11,149 nt of DNA, from the NCBI GenBank assembly GCA_003555385.1, contig PWHO01000226.1:1-11149 (forward strand), read 5' to 3'. The notes under the pieces were generated by a model, which was not told the DNA's origin, ran no database searches, and saw only the letters and a program-made list of their open reading frames with translations. Position 1 is the first letter of the stretch; each line of letters starts with the position of its first letter. This stretch comes from Bacteroidales bacterium. GTDB lineage: Bacteria; Bacteroidota; Bacteroidia; Bacteroidales; UBA7960. The position numbers were made by a program, and so were the translations under genes. Shown here one piece after another: positions 1 to 6,263 of this stretch.

Positions 1-4
1 ACAT

Positions 5-51
5 GGTAACCCGACAACACGGCACAGGGTAACCCATCAACCCGGCAAACA
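5..51. repeat. Degenerate short direct repeats (GGYAACCC-like)
   Basis: Two adjacent 23-base units (5-27 and 28-50) match at 18 of 23 positions by eye. Each splits into imperfect 8-base units related to GGYAACCC: GGTAACCC, GACAACAC, GGCACAG (one base short), GGTAACCC, ATCAACCC, GGCAAACA. They lie directly after the obg stop codon and run to the window edge, so the array may be longer than seen here. No terminator hairpin with a U-tract is visible in this stretch. The function is unknown to me; it looks like an intergenic microsatellite-like element. Confidence 0.5.
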
Positions 52-53
52 GA

Positions 54-1052
54 TCATTCATTCATCATTTGCCAGAGGCGGTCTTTCAAGGACTCAATGC
101 CCATGGTTGTGTGAGCTGATATATAGCTTTTCGACACATCCGGCAATGAGGTGTCCAGCTTCTTTTTTAATACATTAAGATCATCATCAGGAATCAGGTC
201 GCATTTGGTAACAGCCAGCATTCTTTGTTTATCCAGCAATTCAGGATTATAGGCTTCAAGTTCATTCAGCAAAATACGGTATTCCTGTTCTATCTCTTCC
301 TTATCCGCGGGCACCATGAACAGCAGTAAAGCATTACGCTCAATGTGACGTAAAAACCGATGCCCAAGTCCCTTTCCTTTATGCGCCCCTTCAATTATCC
401 CCGGAATGTCAGCCATGACAAAAGAGCGGCTGTCGCGATAGGGTACCATCCCCAGGTTGGGCACCAGGGTAGTGAAAGGATAATCGGCTATTTCCGGCTT
501 TGCCGCACTGACTACAGACAACAGCGTTGATTTTCCTGCATTGGGAAACCCGACCAGTCCCACATCCGCAAGCACCTTTAACTCCATAATAAAGGAACTA
601 TCCCGGCCGGATTCACCGGGTTGGGCGTAACGGGGTGTTTGTCGCGTGCTTGATTTAAAATGCACATTACCCCTCCCCCCTTTGCCACCAGTAAGCAAAA
701 CATGTTGTTCTCCGTCTTTTGTAACCTCAGTAACAACCTCTTGGGTGTCGGCGTCCTTTACCACCGTTCCCAAGGGAACCTCGATCGTAACATCTTTGCC
801 GGAAGCCCCTGTACTGCGCTGCCGACCTCCCGGTTTTCCTGCTTCTGCAGATAAGTGACGGGTATACCTTAAGTGCAGCAGCGTCCACAACTGGCTGTTG
901 CCCTTTATGATAATATGCCCGCCGCGTCCACCATCTCCCCCGTCAGGACCTCCTTTGGGGATAAATTTTTCACGACGGAGATGTGTAGACCCTGCTCCCC
1001 CCTTACCGGAACGGCAATAGACTTTGATATAATCAATAAAGTTCGCGTTCAT
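54..1052 (-). CDS. obg: Obg family GTPase (ribosome-associated)
   Basis: Obg/CgtA is an essential GTP-binding protein that associates with the large ribosomal subunit and takes part in its assembly and in stress responses. The 332-residue product starts with the glycine-rich Obg fold (about 1-158; GKGGAGS at 17-23 and several GGxGG turns). The G domain follows, with G1 GFPNAGKST (168-176), G2 YPFTT (191-195), G3 DIPG (215-218), G4 TKCD (282-285) and G5 SAH (312-314), all intact. The protein ends soon after G5, so the C-terminal OCT domain of many Firmicutes Obg proteins is absent. This short form is normal in Bacteroidota. The ATG at 1052 gives the expected N-terminus. Its only ribosome-binding candidate is a purine-rich AGAAGGGG lying too far upstream (about 15 bases). 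It is the third gene of the hpt-adk-obg unit, 39 bases after adk. Confidence 0.97.
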   Translation of the reverse strand: MNANFIDYIKVYCRSGKGGAGSTHLRREKFIPKGGPDGGDGGRGGHIIIKGNSQLWTLLHLRYTRHLSAEAGKPGGRQRSTGASGKDVTIEVPLGTVVKDADTQEVVTEVTKDGEQHVLLTGGKGGRGNVHFKSSTRQTPRYAQPGESGRDSSFIMELKVLADVGLVGFPNAGKSTLLSVVSAAKPEIADYPFTTLVPNLGMVPYRDSRSFVMADIPGIIEGAHKGKGLGHRFLRHIERNALLLFMVPADKEEIEQEYRILLNELEAYNPELLDKQRMLAVTKCDLIPDDDLNVLKKKLDTSLPDVSKSYISAHTTMGIESLKDRLWQMMNE

Positions 1053-1091
1053 CGAATTAATAAATTTCCCCTTCTGTATACAAAATGGGGG

Positions 1092-1679
1092 TTATACTTT
1101 TTGTTTGTCCAGAAAGCCATCAACGGCGTTGCATATCCGGGAAAACACTTCTTCTACGGGCGCCATCCCGTCAATAGATACGATCTTACCCTGGGCCTTA
1201 TAATACGATATTAGGGGGAAAGTTTGGTCTTTGTATATCTGCAGGCGTCTTCTGGCAATCTCCGCAGAATCGTCAGAACGGCCGGAATCCTCGCCGCGAC
1301 CCATAAGCCGGCTGAAAAGTTCTTCTTCCTTAACTTCTACCGAAATTACCAGGCAAATGTGGGATTCTTTCTCCTGCAGCAAATGATCCAGGGCTTTGGC
1401 CTGAACGATGGTGCGTGGGAATCCGTCAAAAATAAATCCGGGTGCATCCAGGTGTTGGGTTACATATTCATAGAGCTCTCGCCAGACAATATCATCGGGA
1501 ACAAGCAGACCCTGGTCCATATATTTGCTGACCTCTCTGCCAAGGGGGGTGTCCTTTTGCATTTCCTCCCTGAGCAATTCGCCGGTAGACAAATGAAGCA
1601 GATCATACTTCTGGACAATCTTGGCGGACTGGGTTCCTTTTCCTGAGCCGGGAGGCCCGAATATGATAAGGTTTAACAT
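1092..1679 (-). CDS. adk: Adenylate kinase, short-LID form
   Basis: Adenylate kinase is a cytoplasmic enzyme that converts ATP + AMP to 2 ADP and sets adenylate energy balance. The 195-residue product has the P-loop GPPGSGKGT at 8-16, the AMP-site segment STGELLR at 31-37, DGFPRT at 85-90, and an arginine-rich LID region RGEDSGRSDD (128-137) followed by RRRL. The LID is the short type without the zinc-binding or zinc-finger-like insert, which explains why the protein is shorter than the roughly 214 residues of E. coli Adk. All catalytic arginine-bearing motifs appear intact. The ATG at 1679 places the P-loop at the usual distance from the N-terminus. It sits between hpt (44-base gap) and obg (39-base gap) on the same strand and is probably cotranscribed with them. 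No clear Shine-Dalgarno sequence is visible. Confidence 0.98.
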   Translation of the reverse strand: MLNLIIFGPPGSGKGTQSAKIVQKYDLLHLSTGELLREEMQKDTPLGREVSKYMDQGLLVPDDIVWRELYEYVTQHLDAPGFIFDGFPRTIVQAKALDHLLQEKESHICLVISVEVKEEELFSRLMGRGEDSGRSDDSAEIARRRLQIYKDQTFPLISYYKAQGKIVSIDGMAPVEEVFSRICNAVDGFLDKQKV

Positions 1680-1723
1680 GACATAAAAATTATTCCCGGG
1701 AAATGAATTTATATGGATTTTTT

Positions 1724-2266
1724 CTATTCAGCAATTTTGTAAATATCTCTGTAGTTTCTTCCAAGCCCACTATAGTCAAGGCCATACCCGACGATGAAGT
1801 CATTGGGGATTTCCAATCCGATATAATCGGTTGGTACTTTGTTTTGCAGAGCTGCAGGCTTCAGCAACAAACTGGCCACTTTGACACTGTTCGGGTTAAA
1901 TTCGCTTAGATGTTCCAGTAAATGAGCTACGGTCGTACCGCTGTCAATAATGTCATCAAGAATTACAATATCCCGGCCATTAAGATCTTCGCCAAGGCCG
2001 ATCAAAGTATTGACCTTTCCGGTGGAAGAAGTTCCTTCGTAAGATGCATATTTAATGAAGCTTACTTCGCAATTGCCCTTGTATGCCTTGAACAAGTCGG
2101 CAGCAAACATAAACACCCCATTTAAAAGGCAAAGGAAAACCGGGGTTTTATCGTGGTAGTCAGCATATAATTCATCTGCCATCCGCTTCACTGCTCCCTG
2201 GATCCTTTCAGATGAAATAAAAATCTCAAACTCTTTATCCAAAATCTTAATACGTTCCATAAGCAT
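1724..2266 (-). CDS. hpt: Hypoxanthine phosphoribosyltransferase
   Basis: This cytoplasmic purine-salvage enzyme transfers the phosphoribosyl group of PRPP to hypoxanthine (and often guanine), giving IMP or GMP. The 180-residue product has the type I PRTase signature VILDDIIDSGTT at 101-112, which binds the PRPP ribose phosphate and contains the two acidic residues and catalytic Asp of the family. It also has the flexible-loop segment KYASYEGT (72-79), a Lys in LLLKP (136) at the expected purine-recognition position, and the purine-stacking/metal segment IPNDFIVGYGLDY (153-165). The length is typical of bacterial HPRT. Translation could start at M1 (2266) or M3 (2260); neither has a Shine-Dalgarno sequence, so the longer form is given. 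It is the first gene of the hpt-adk-obg unit, with a TACTTTTG promoter box about 33 bases upstream. Confidence 0.96.
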   Translation of the reverse strand: MLMERIKILDKEFEIFISSERIQGAVKRMADELYADYHDKTPVFLCLLNGVFMFAADLFKAYKGNCEVSFIKYASYEGTSSTGKVNTLIGLGEDLNGRDIVILDDIIDSGTTVAHLLEHLSEFNPNSVKVASLLLKPAALQNKVPTDYIGLEIPNDFIVGYGLDYSGLGRNYRDIYKIAE

Positions 2267-2298
2267 TATAAAAACTGATGCGGACTAAAAATAAAGCA

Positions 2299-2306
2299 CA
2301 AAAGTA
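2299..2306 (-). promoter_or_regulatory. Candidate Bacteroidota -7 box for hpt-adk-obg
   Basis: On the minus strand this reads TACTTTTG, a full match to the Bacteroidota primary-sigma -7 consensus TAnnTTTG. It implies a start near 2292-2294 and a leader of roughly 25-30 bases before the hpt ATG. I do not see a well-spaced TTTG -33 element, so only half of the promoter is supported. Confidence 0.55.
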
Positions 2307-2363
2307 CATGATTAGCTGCTGAACGCCACCATTATTCAACGAAAATAATGAACAAATTATAAA

Positions 2364-2398
2364 AAAAGGCAATTGCTTCGGAGTTTTTATTGGCTTTT
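2364..2398. repeat. Imperfect inverted repeat between divergent promoters
   Basis: The arms AAAAGGCAAT (2364-2373) and ATTGGCTTTT (2389-2398) pair at 9 of 10 positions with one G.G mismatch, around a 15-base loop. It lies between the hpt and yfcE -7 boxes, 57 bases from one and 46 from the other. It could be an operator-like site or a chance AT-rich palindrome. A terminator would make little sense between two divergent genes. Confidence 0.3.
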
Positions 2399-2444
2399 CT
2401 CAATAATCATGCAGTTTCTGAGTGTCACCGGAAGAATAAAAGAA

Positions 2445-2452
2445 TATCTTTG
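2445..2452 (+). promoter_or_regulatory. Candidate Bacteroidota -7 box for the yfcE-like gene
   Basis: The plus strand reads TATCTTTG, matching TAnnTTTG. It predicts a transcript start near 2457-2459 and a leader of about 40 bases to the ATG at 2497. No properly spaced -33 TTTG is visible (the closest T-rich stretch is around 2415), so confidence is moderate. Confidence 0.55.
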
Positions 2453-2496
2453 AAAAATCCATACGATTTTAAGAATGCCCAAAATATTGCACTGGA

Positions 2497-2991
2497 ATGA
2501 AACGAATAGGCCTGTTATCCGACACACATGGTTTTATACACCCGGAAATTCCACGCATTTTTGCTTCCTGTGACGAAATCTGGCATGCGGGAGATTTCGG
2601 CAGCCTGGAAGTTATGCAAGAGCTCAGTTCCATCAAACCGTTGCGTGGGGTGCACGGCAACATAGACGGGCAGGATATTCGGCAAATCTACCCGCGCTTT
2701 CTGCGTTTTCGCTGCGAAGATGCAGACGTCCTGATAACCCACATCGGGGGATATCCGGATCGCTACACCCCGGAAGTGAGGCCAATCATTGAATCAGGAC
2801 CACCTGATCTGTTTATTTCCGGACACTCACATATACTGAAAGTAATGCCCGATAACCGGAATCAACTATTGCATATCAATCCCGGTGCGGCCGGGAAAAG
2901 CGGATTTCACCAGGTGATCACCATGGTACGTTTCAGCATCGACGGCCAACGAGTTAAGGATCTGGAGGTCGTAGAGTTTCAACGCCCCTGA
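2497..2991 (+). CDS. yfcE: YfcE/MJ0936-type metallophosphodiesterase
   Basis: This is a calcineurin-like metallophosphoesterase of the small YfcE/MJ0936 family: cytoplasmic, two-metal enzymes active on phosphodiester substrates in vitro, with poorly known natural substrates. The 164-residue product carries every metal-ligand motif: DTH (9-11), GD (32-33), GN (54-55, in HGNID), TH (81-82) and GHSH (109-112), followed by NPGA (128-131), which is typical of the family. The length fits. There is no signal peptide or membrane segment. The ATG at 2497 puts the DTH motif directly after the first beta strand, as usual; no strong Shine-Dalgarno sequence precedes it. It is the only plus-strand gene here, divergent from hpt, and its last 13 bases overlap the end of the converging tricorn-like gene. 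The family assignment is firm; the physiological role is not. Confidence 0.93.
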   Translation: MKRIGLLSDTHGFIHPEIPRIFASCDEIWHAGDFGSLEVMQELSSIKPLRGVHGNIDGQDIRQIYPRFLRFRCEDADVLITHIGGYPDRYTPEVRPIIESGPPDLFISGHSHILKVMPDNRNQLLHINPGAAGKSGFHQVITMVRFSIDGQRVKDLEVVEFQRP

Positions 2992-5900
2992 CTTCCCAGC
3001 GATTCCATCACTTCTTCAATTGCCCGGTCAAGTTGCGGGTCATTTCCGCGCAGACGGTCATGGAATGTGTTGTGTACTTCCACATGTGGGGCTACACCGG
3101 TCATCTCCAGGTTTTCTCCTTCCAGGCTGTAACAGCCCCAGCTGGGCAAGCGGGTAAACGATCCGTCCACCATTGCCTTACCCGAGGTAAATATTATCCA
3201 GCGGTAGGTTTCGGTACCGATGATGGTACCCAGTTCCATTTCCCTAAACCCCTGGGCGGTCATTTCCGCATCGCTCAAACTACGCTCATTGATCAGCATC
3301 ACGATCGGATTCCCGGAAGGGGAAAAATTGGGTTGAGGGGCATCTGAACCGCCCCTGTAACGCCACTTCATATAGGGTTCCTGCGCCAGAAATTGCAACA
3401 CATCGTCATGGACGTTTCCCCCTCGGTTAAAACGAATATCAAAAATGAGCGCATCCTTTTCCCTTGCATGCGTTGACATATCAATCAGAAACTGATTCAA
3501 TGCCCCTGCCGACATGTTCTTCATGAACACATATCCGACCCTTCCACCAGTGTTTTTAGCCACATAACGCCGGTTTGATTCAATCCACTCATCATAACGC
3601 ATGTTATCGATATGACCCGGAGAATGCGGTTTCATCCTGACCATCACTTCTTCTCCGTTACGGTCAAAGCGCATTTCAAGCTCATCAGGCATCCCCGAAA
3701 AGTAAAAATACCGGTTGCGGTTTTCCCGGGAATTGACCTCACGACCGTTTACAGACAGAAGCACATCCCCCGGCCGGACCACAGGCTCTGACAAATCCAG
3801 GTTACTGCCCGTTAATACACGTTCTACCATAAAGGGATTTTCTGTGGAAAAAACGATGCCTGCTTCAGCTGTATAAGCAGAGTAAAAAATTTCTTCCTCC
3901 TCACCCGCACTGGAAAACCCCGTATGGGAGGCATTGAGTTCTCCAAGCATATCGTTCACAAGCCTTCTCAGATTATCCCTGGTCATCACATAGGGCAAAT
4001 GACTGCCATAACGGTCGCGCATTTCCTGCCAGTCAATGCCATGAAAGTCTTCTTCATAAAAATTCTCATCCAGTGACGCCCATGTTTCATAAAAAATCTG
4101 GGAGAATTCGTTGGAAAGGTTTCGTGAAAAGCTGTGACGAATATCAATGGCCTCCAAATGTCCCGGGCCTGTCTGAATCTGCTGAATATTTCCGCCTGCA
4201 AGGAGGTAAAAGTTACCCTCAGCTTCCACAACACGTAAACCCTGACCGGGAGAGGGGCCCTCTATCCGTTCCGGCTGAGGTGTTTCAAAAGGCTTAATCT
4301 CTGTCTTCCACAACGCCCATTGCCCTTTGTCGTGGTTGGAAGTAAAAAACATGAGCTGGTGGTCGTTATACTCATAAACCCGGGGTGCCCACTGCCTTCC
4401 GATACTCGCTACACGCATTGGTTCCCAGCGCTCTGCAATCCCTTCCAGGTCGATCTGAATTTGGGATGTGCCATTGTCTCCATCTCCATGCTCTGAAAAC
4501 ATGGCATCGAATTTTTCTGATTTGAGCGTTTCCGCAAACCGGTACAAAGGAATACGGTATATCCTGTCCTGGGTGTTTCCCCGCGGATAATTGGGCTGAT
4601 ATCTGTCCGTAGCAAAATAAATATATTTTCCACATGGCGACCACGAGGGAACCCGCTCTGACATCCCGGTGTTGGTCAACTGAATGGTTTCACCATCCAC
4701 GAGGTCATGGATATGGATATTTTGCTCGAAATTATGATAAGCGGTAAATAAGATATACCGTCCATCGGGTGAAAATCCGGGAGGTGAATTCTGAAAACCC
4801 CATAATTCTGCCTCTGCAATTACCCTGGTTGTAGCCTCTTCCAGGTCAACAAGTTTTACCTGCTTCCGCCCGTTGAGGTATACGCCTTTGGTACGGTCAG
4901 GACTTAAAGAAAGCAAACGACTAGTGGCCTCATTTTCTTCCAGTGCACGCTCGCTGCTGTTTCCGTCAGCTGAAATGGTAAACAGGTTGGTCCATCCATT
5001 CACCGTGCGGAAATAATAAAGGGTTTGGTTATCGGCTCCCCATAGAACTTCTGTAACCCTCTCAGCCGGGTTAACCTGCATTTGCCGGACATAATTGCCC
5101 TCAATATCTGAAACAAATAACTCGCCCCTTGAAACAAAGGCAAGTTTCTTGTTGTCAGGAGACACATCAAACCAGGTGATGTTGTTTCGTACATTAAAAT
5201 CCTGGTCAAGCGGCAGGGTATTCTTGTGGGAAAGACGCACCTCAGGACGAAGTATATCACCGGAGGCCACATCATAGACATATAACTGGTAATCCCTCTC
5301 AAATACCACTTTTTCACCGTTGGCACTTACCCGGGGACGTCCAATGGAAGTATCAAACTGTGTCAGTGCCACTTTTTCGTTATCAACTAAAGCGTATAGG
5401 TTATATTCCTCATTCCCTTCATCAGAAACAAAATACAGATTGCCCATGCGATCAATGGTAGGCCATAAATCCTTGCCTTCAAAATCTGTGAGCTGTGTAT
5501 AATCATCACTTTCAGCATGGTAAGACAGCAGATCCGGACTGTGCGAACCCCGGTAACGTTTTCGCTGGGGCTGGTTCAGGCTTTCCCAGGATTCGGTAAA
5601 AATCAGGGCACCGTTATCAGGATGTTCAACCACATGATGGGGAATATTGAAATAATGTTCAAGTACTCTTTCGGGTGTTTCTCCATCAATTCCCACCCGG
5701 TACACTGAACTCATATTTTCCCTGGAAGAATGAAAGTAAATGTGGCGGCTGTCCCATGACCAGCTGTCTACCCTGTCAAAAGACTGATGAAAAGTCAACT
5801 GGGTGATCTCCCCACCTCCGGCAGGCATCAGGAACACATTGGTGTTTCCGTCGACGGTGCCGGAAAAGGCGATCCATTCTCCATCAGGCGAATACCGGGG

Positions 5901-6110
5901 CAAAGATTCCCTTCCATCCATCGCCGTGAGCCGCAACGCCCGGCCACCATCTACCGGCACTTCCCACAAATCATCGTCATATACAAAAGCCACGTACTTT
6001 CCGTCAGGCGAAAGCGAAGGATCGGAGACAAAACCTACTGGCTGATCGGATGCAGCTGCTTTCCCGGCCAGAATAACCAGCATAAGAGAAAAAAGAACAA
6101 CAGTTTTCAT
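2979..6110 (-). CDS. Exported tricorn-like S41 protease
   Basis: The 1043-residue product is a tricorn protease homologue (MEROPS S41). A Sec signal peptide (1-20, hydrophobic VVLFSLMLVILAG, likely cut after AAA) places it in the periplasm. Residues about 25-650 hold many beta-propeller blades of the PD40/WD40-like type, seen as repeated SPDGKYVAF-like strands (34-42, 74-82, 447-455, 491-499). Next come the tricorn C1 helical region (about 660-735, with ASH at 727-729), a PDZ domain (about 745-830, RPGDVLLSVNGREV at 779-792) and the S41 core. By family alignment the catalytic residues are His729, the oxyanion glycines in RFNRGG (893-898), the nucleophile Ser946 in SLSDAE (944-949) and Glu1002 near the C-terminus. 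Propellers in tricorn gate access of peptides to the protease. An odd point is TYRWIIFTSG (968-977), where relatives usually have a GG pair. The gene follows a terminator and probably has its own promoter. Confidence 0.92.
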   Translation of the reverse strand: MKTVVLFSLMLVILAGKAAASDQPVGFVSDPSLSPDGKYVAFVYDDDLWEVPVDGGRALRLTAMDGRESLPRYSPDGEWIAFSGTVDGNTNVFLMPAGGGEITQLTFHQSFDRVDSWSWDSRHIYFHSSRENMSSVYRVGIDGETPERVLEHYFNIPHHVVEHPDNGALIFTESWESLNQPQRKRYRGSHSPDLLSYHAESDDYTQLTDFEGKDLWPTIDRMGNLYFVSDEGNEEYNLYALVDNEKVALTQFDTSIGRPRVSANGEKVVFERDYQLYVYDVASGDILRPEVRLSHKNTLPLDQDFNVRNNITWFDVSPDNKKLAFVSRGELFVSDIEGNYVRQMQVNPAERVTEVLWGADNQTLYYFRTVNGWTNLFTISADGNSSERALEENEATSRLLSLSPDRTKGVYLNGRKQVKLVDLEEATTRVIAEAELWGFQNSPPGFSPDGRYILFTAYHNFEQNIHIHDLVDGETIQLTNTGMSERVPSWSPCGKYIYFATDRYQPNYPRGNTQDRIYRIPLYRFAETLKSEKFDAMFSEHGDGDNGTSQIQIDLEGIAERWEPMRVASIGRQWAPRVYEYNDHQLMFFTSNHDKGQWALWKTEIKPFETPQPERIEGPSPGQGLRVVEAEGNFYLLAGGNIQQIQTGPGHLEAIDIRHSFSRNLSNEFSQIFYETWASLDENFYEEDFHGIDWQEMRDRYGSHLPYVMTRDNLRRLVNDMLGELNASHTGFSSAGEEEEIFYSAYTAEAGIVFSTENPFMVERVLTGSNLDLSEPVVRPGDVLLSVNGREVNSRENRNRYFYFSGMPDELEMRFDRNGEEVMVRMKPHSPGHIDNMRYDEWIESNRRYVAKNTGGRVGYVFMKNMSAGALNQFLIDMSTHAREKDALIFDIRFNRGGNVHDDVLQFLAQEPYMKWRYRGGSDAPQPNFSPSGNPIVMLINERSLSDAEMTAQGFREMELGTIIGTETYRWIIFTSGKAMVDGSFTRLPSWGCYSLEGENLEMTGVAPHVEVHNTFHDRLRGNDPQLDRAIEEVMESLGSQGR

Positions 6111-6140
6111 GCTTGAGTCGGTTAATTAAAGAAAAGGTTT

Positions 6141-6178
6141 GAAATAAAAAGGCAGCAGTGCTTTTCTGCACTGCTGCC
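6141..6178 (-). terminator. Rho-independent terminator after the M28 peptidase gene
   Basis: On the minus strand there is a perfect 11-base-pair stem (arms 6178-6168 and 6161-6151, GGCAGCAGTGC / GCACTGCTGCC) with a six-base AGAAAA loop, followed directly by TTTTTATTT (6150-6142). It lies 86 bases beyond the stop codon of the M28 gene and reads out of the secDF-M28 unit. On the plus strand the stem is followed by CAAATATA, so it is a poor terminator in that direction. Confidence 0.92.
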
Positions 6179-6186
6179 CAAATATA
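6179..6186 (-). promoter_or_regulatory. Candidate -7 box for the tricorn-like gene, abutting the terminator
   Basis: The minus strand reads TATATTTG, matching TAnnTTTG, and ends at the base immediately before the terminator stem. Transcription from it would begin around 6171-6173, inside the upstream arm of the hairpin. The 5' leader would be about 60 bases. No clear -33 TTTG is seen, and the sequence is AT-rich, so a chance match is possible. Confidence 0.38.
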
Positions 6187-6263
6187 TAAATATTATTCAT
6201 AACAGACATCCTGCCCTGCGGAGAATCGGCACAGCCGAAACGGGCAAGGGGCTGAAGATTGAT

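Noticed and set aside
873..1646. Plus-strand open frames of 113 and 140 codons opposite obg and adk.
   Set aside because: They are antisense to strongly conserved genes and their translations look like complementary-strand artefacts, with no recognisable motif or upstream signal.
2260..2266. Second in-frame ATG (residue 3) of hpt as the true start.
   Set aside because: It cannot be separated from the first ATG by any ribosome-binding signal. The difference is two residues and does not affect the annotation.
3986..4644. Several open frames of 74-90 codons on the minus strand in another frame of the tricorn-like gene.
   Set aside because: They lie wholly inside a clearly coding gene, show no domain-like composition or start signal, and are out-of-frame shadows.
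6226..6238. Small hairpin TCGGC-ACA-GCCGA in the gap after the M28 stop codon, possibly extended by GCCC/GGGC pairs at 6213-6216 and 6242-6245.
   Set aside because: The stem is only five base pairs with a large internal loop in the extended form and no U-tract follows on either strand. The real terminator lies just beyond it.
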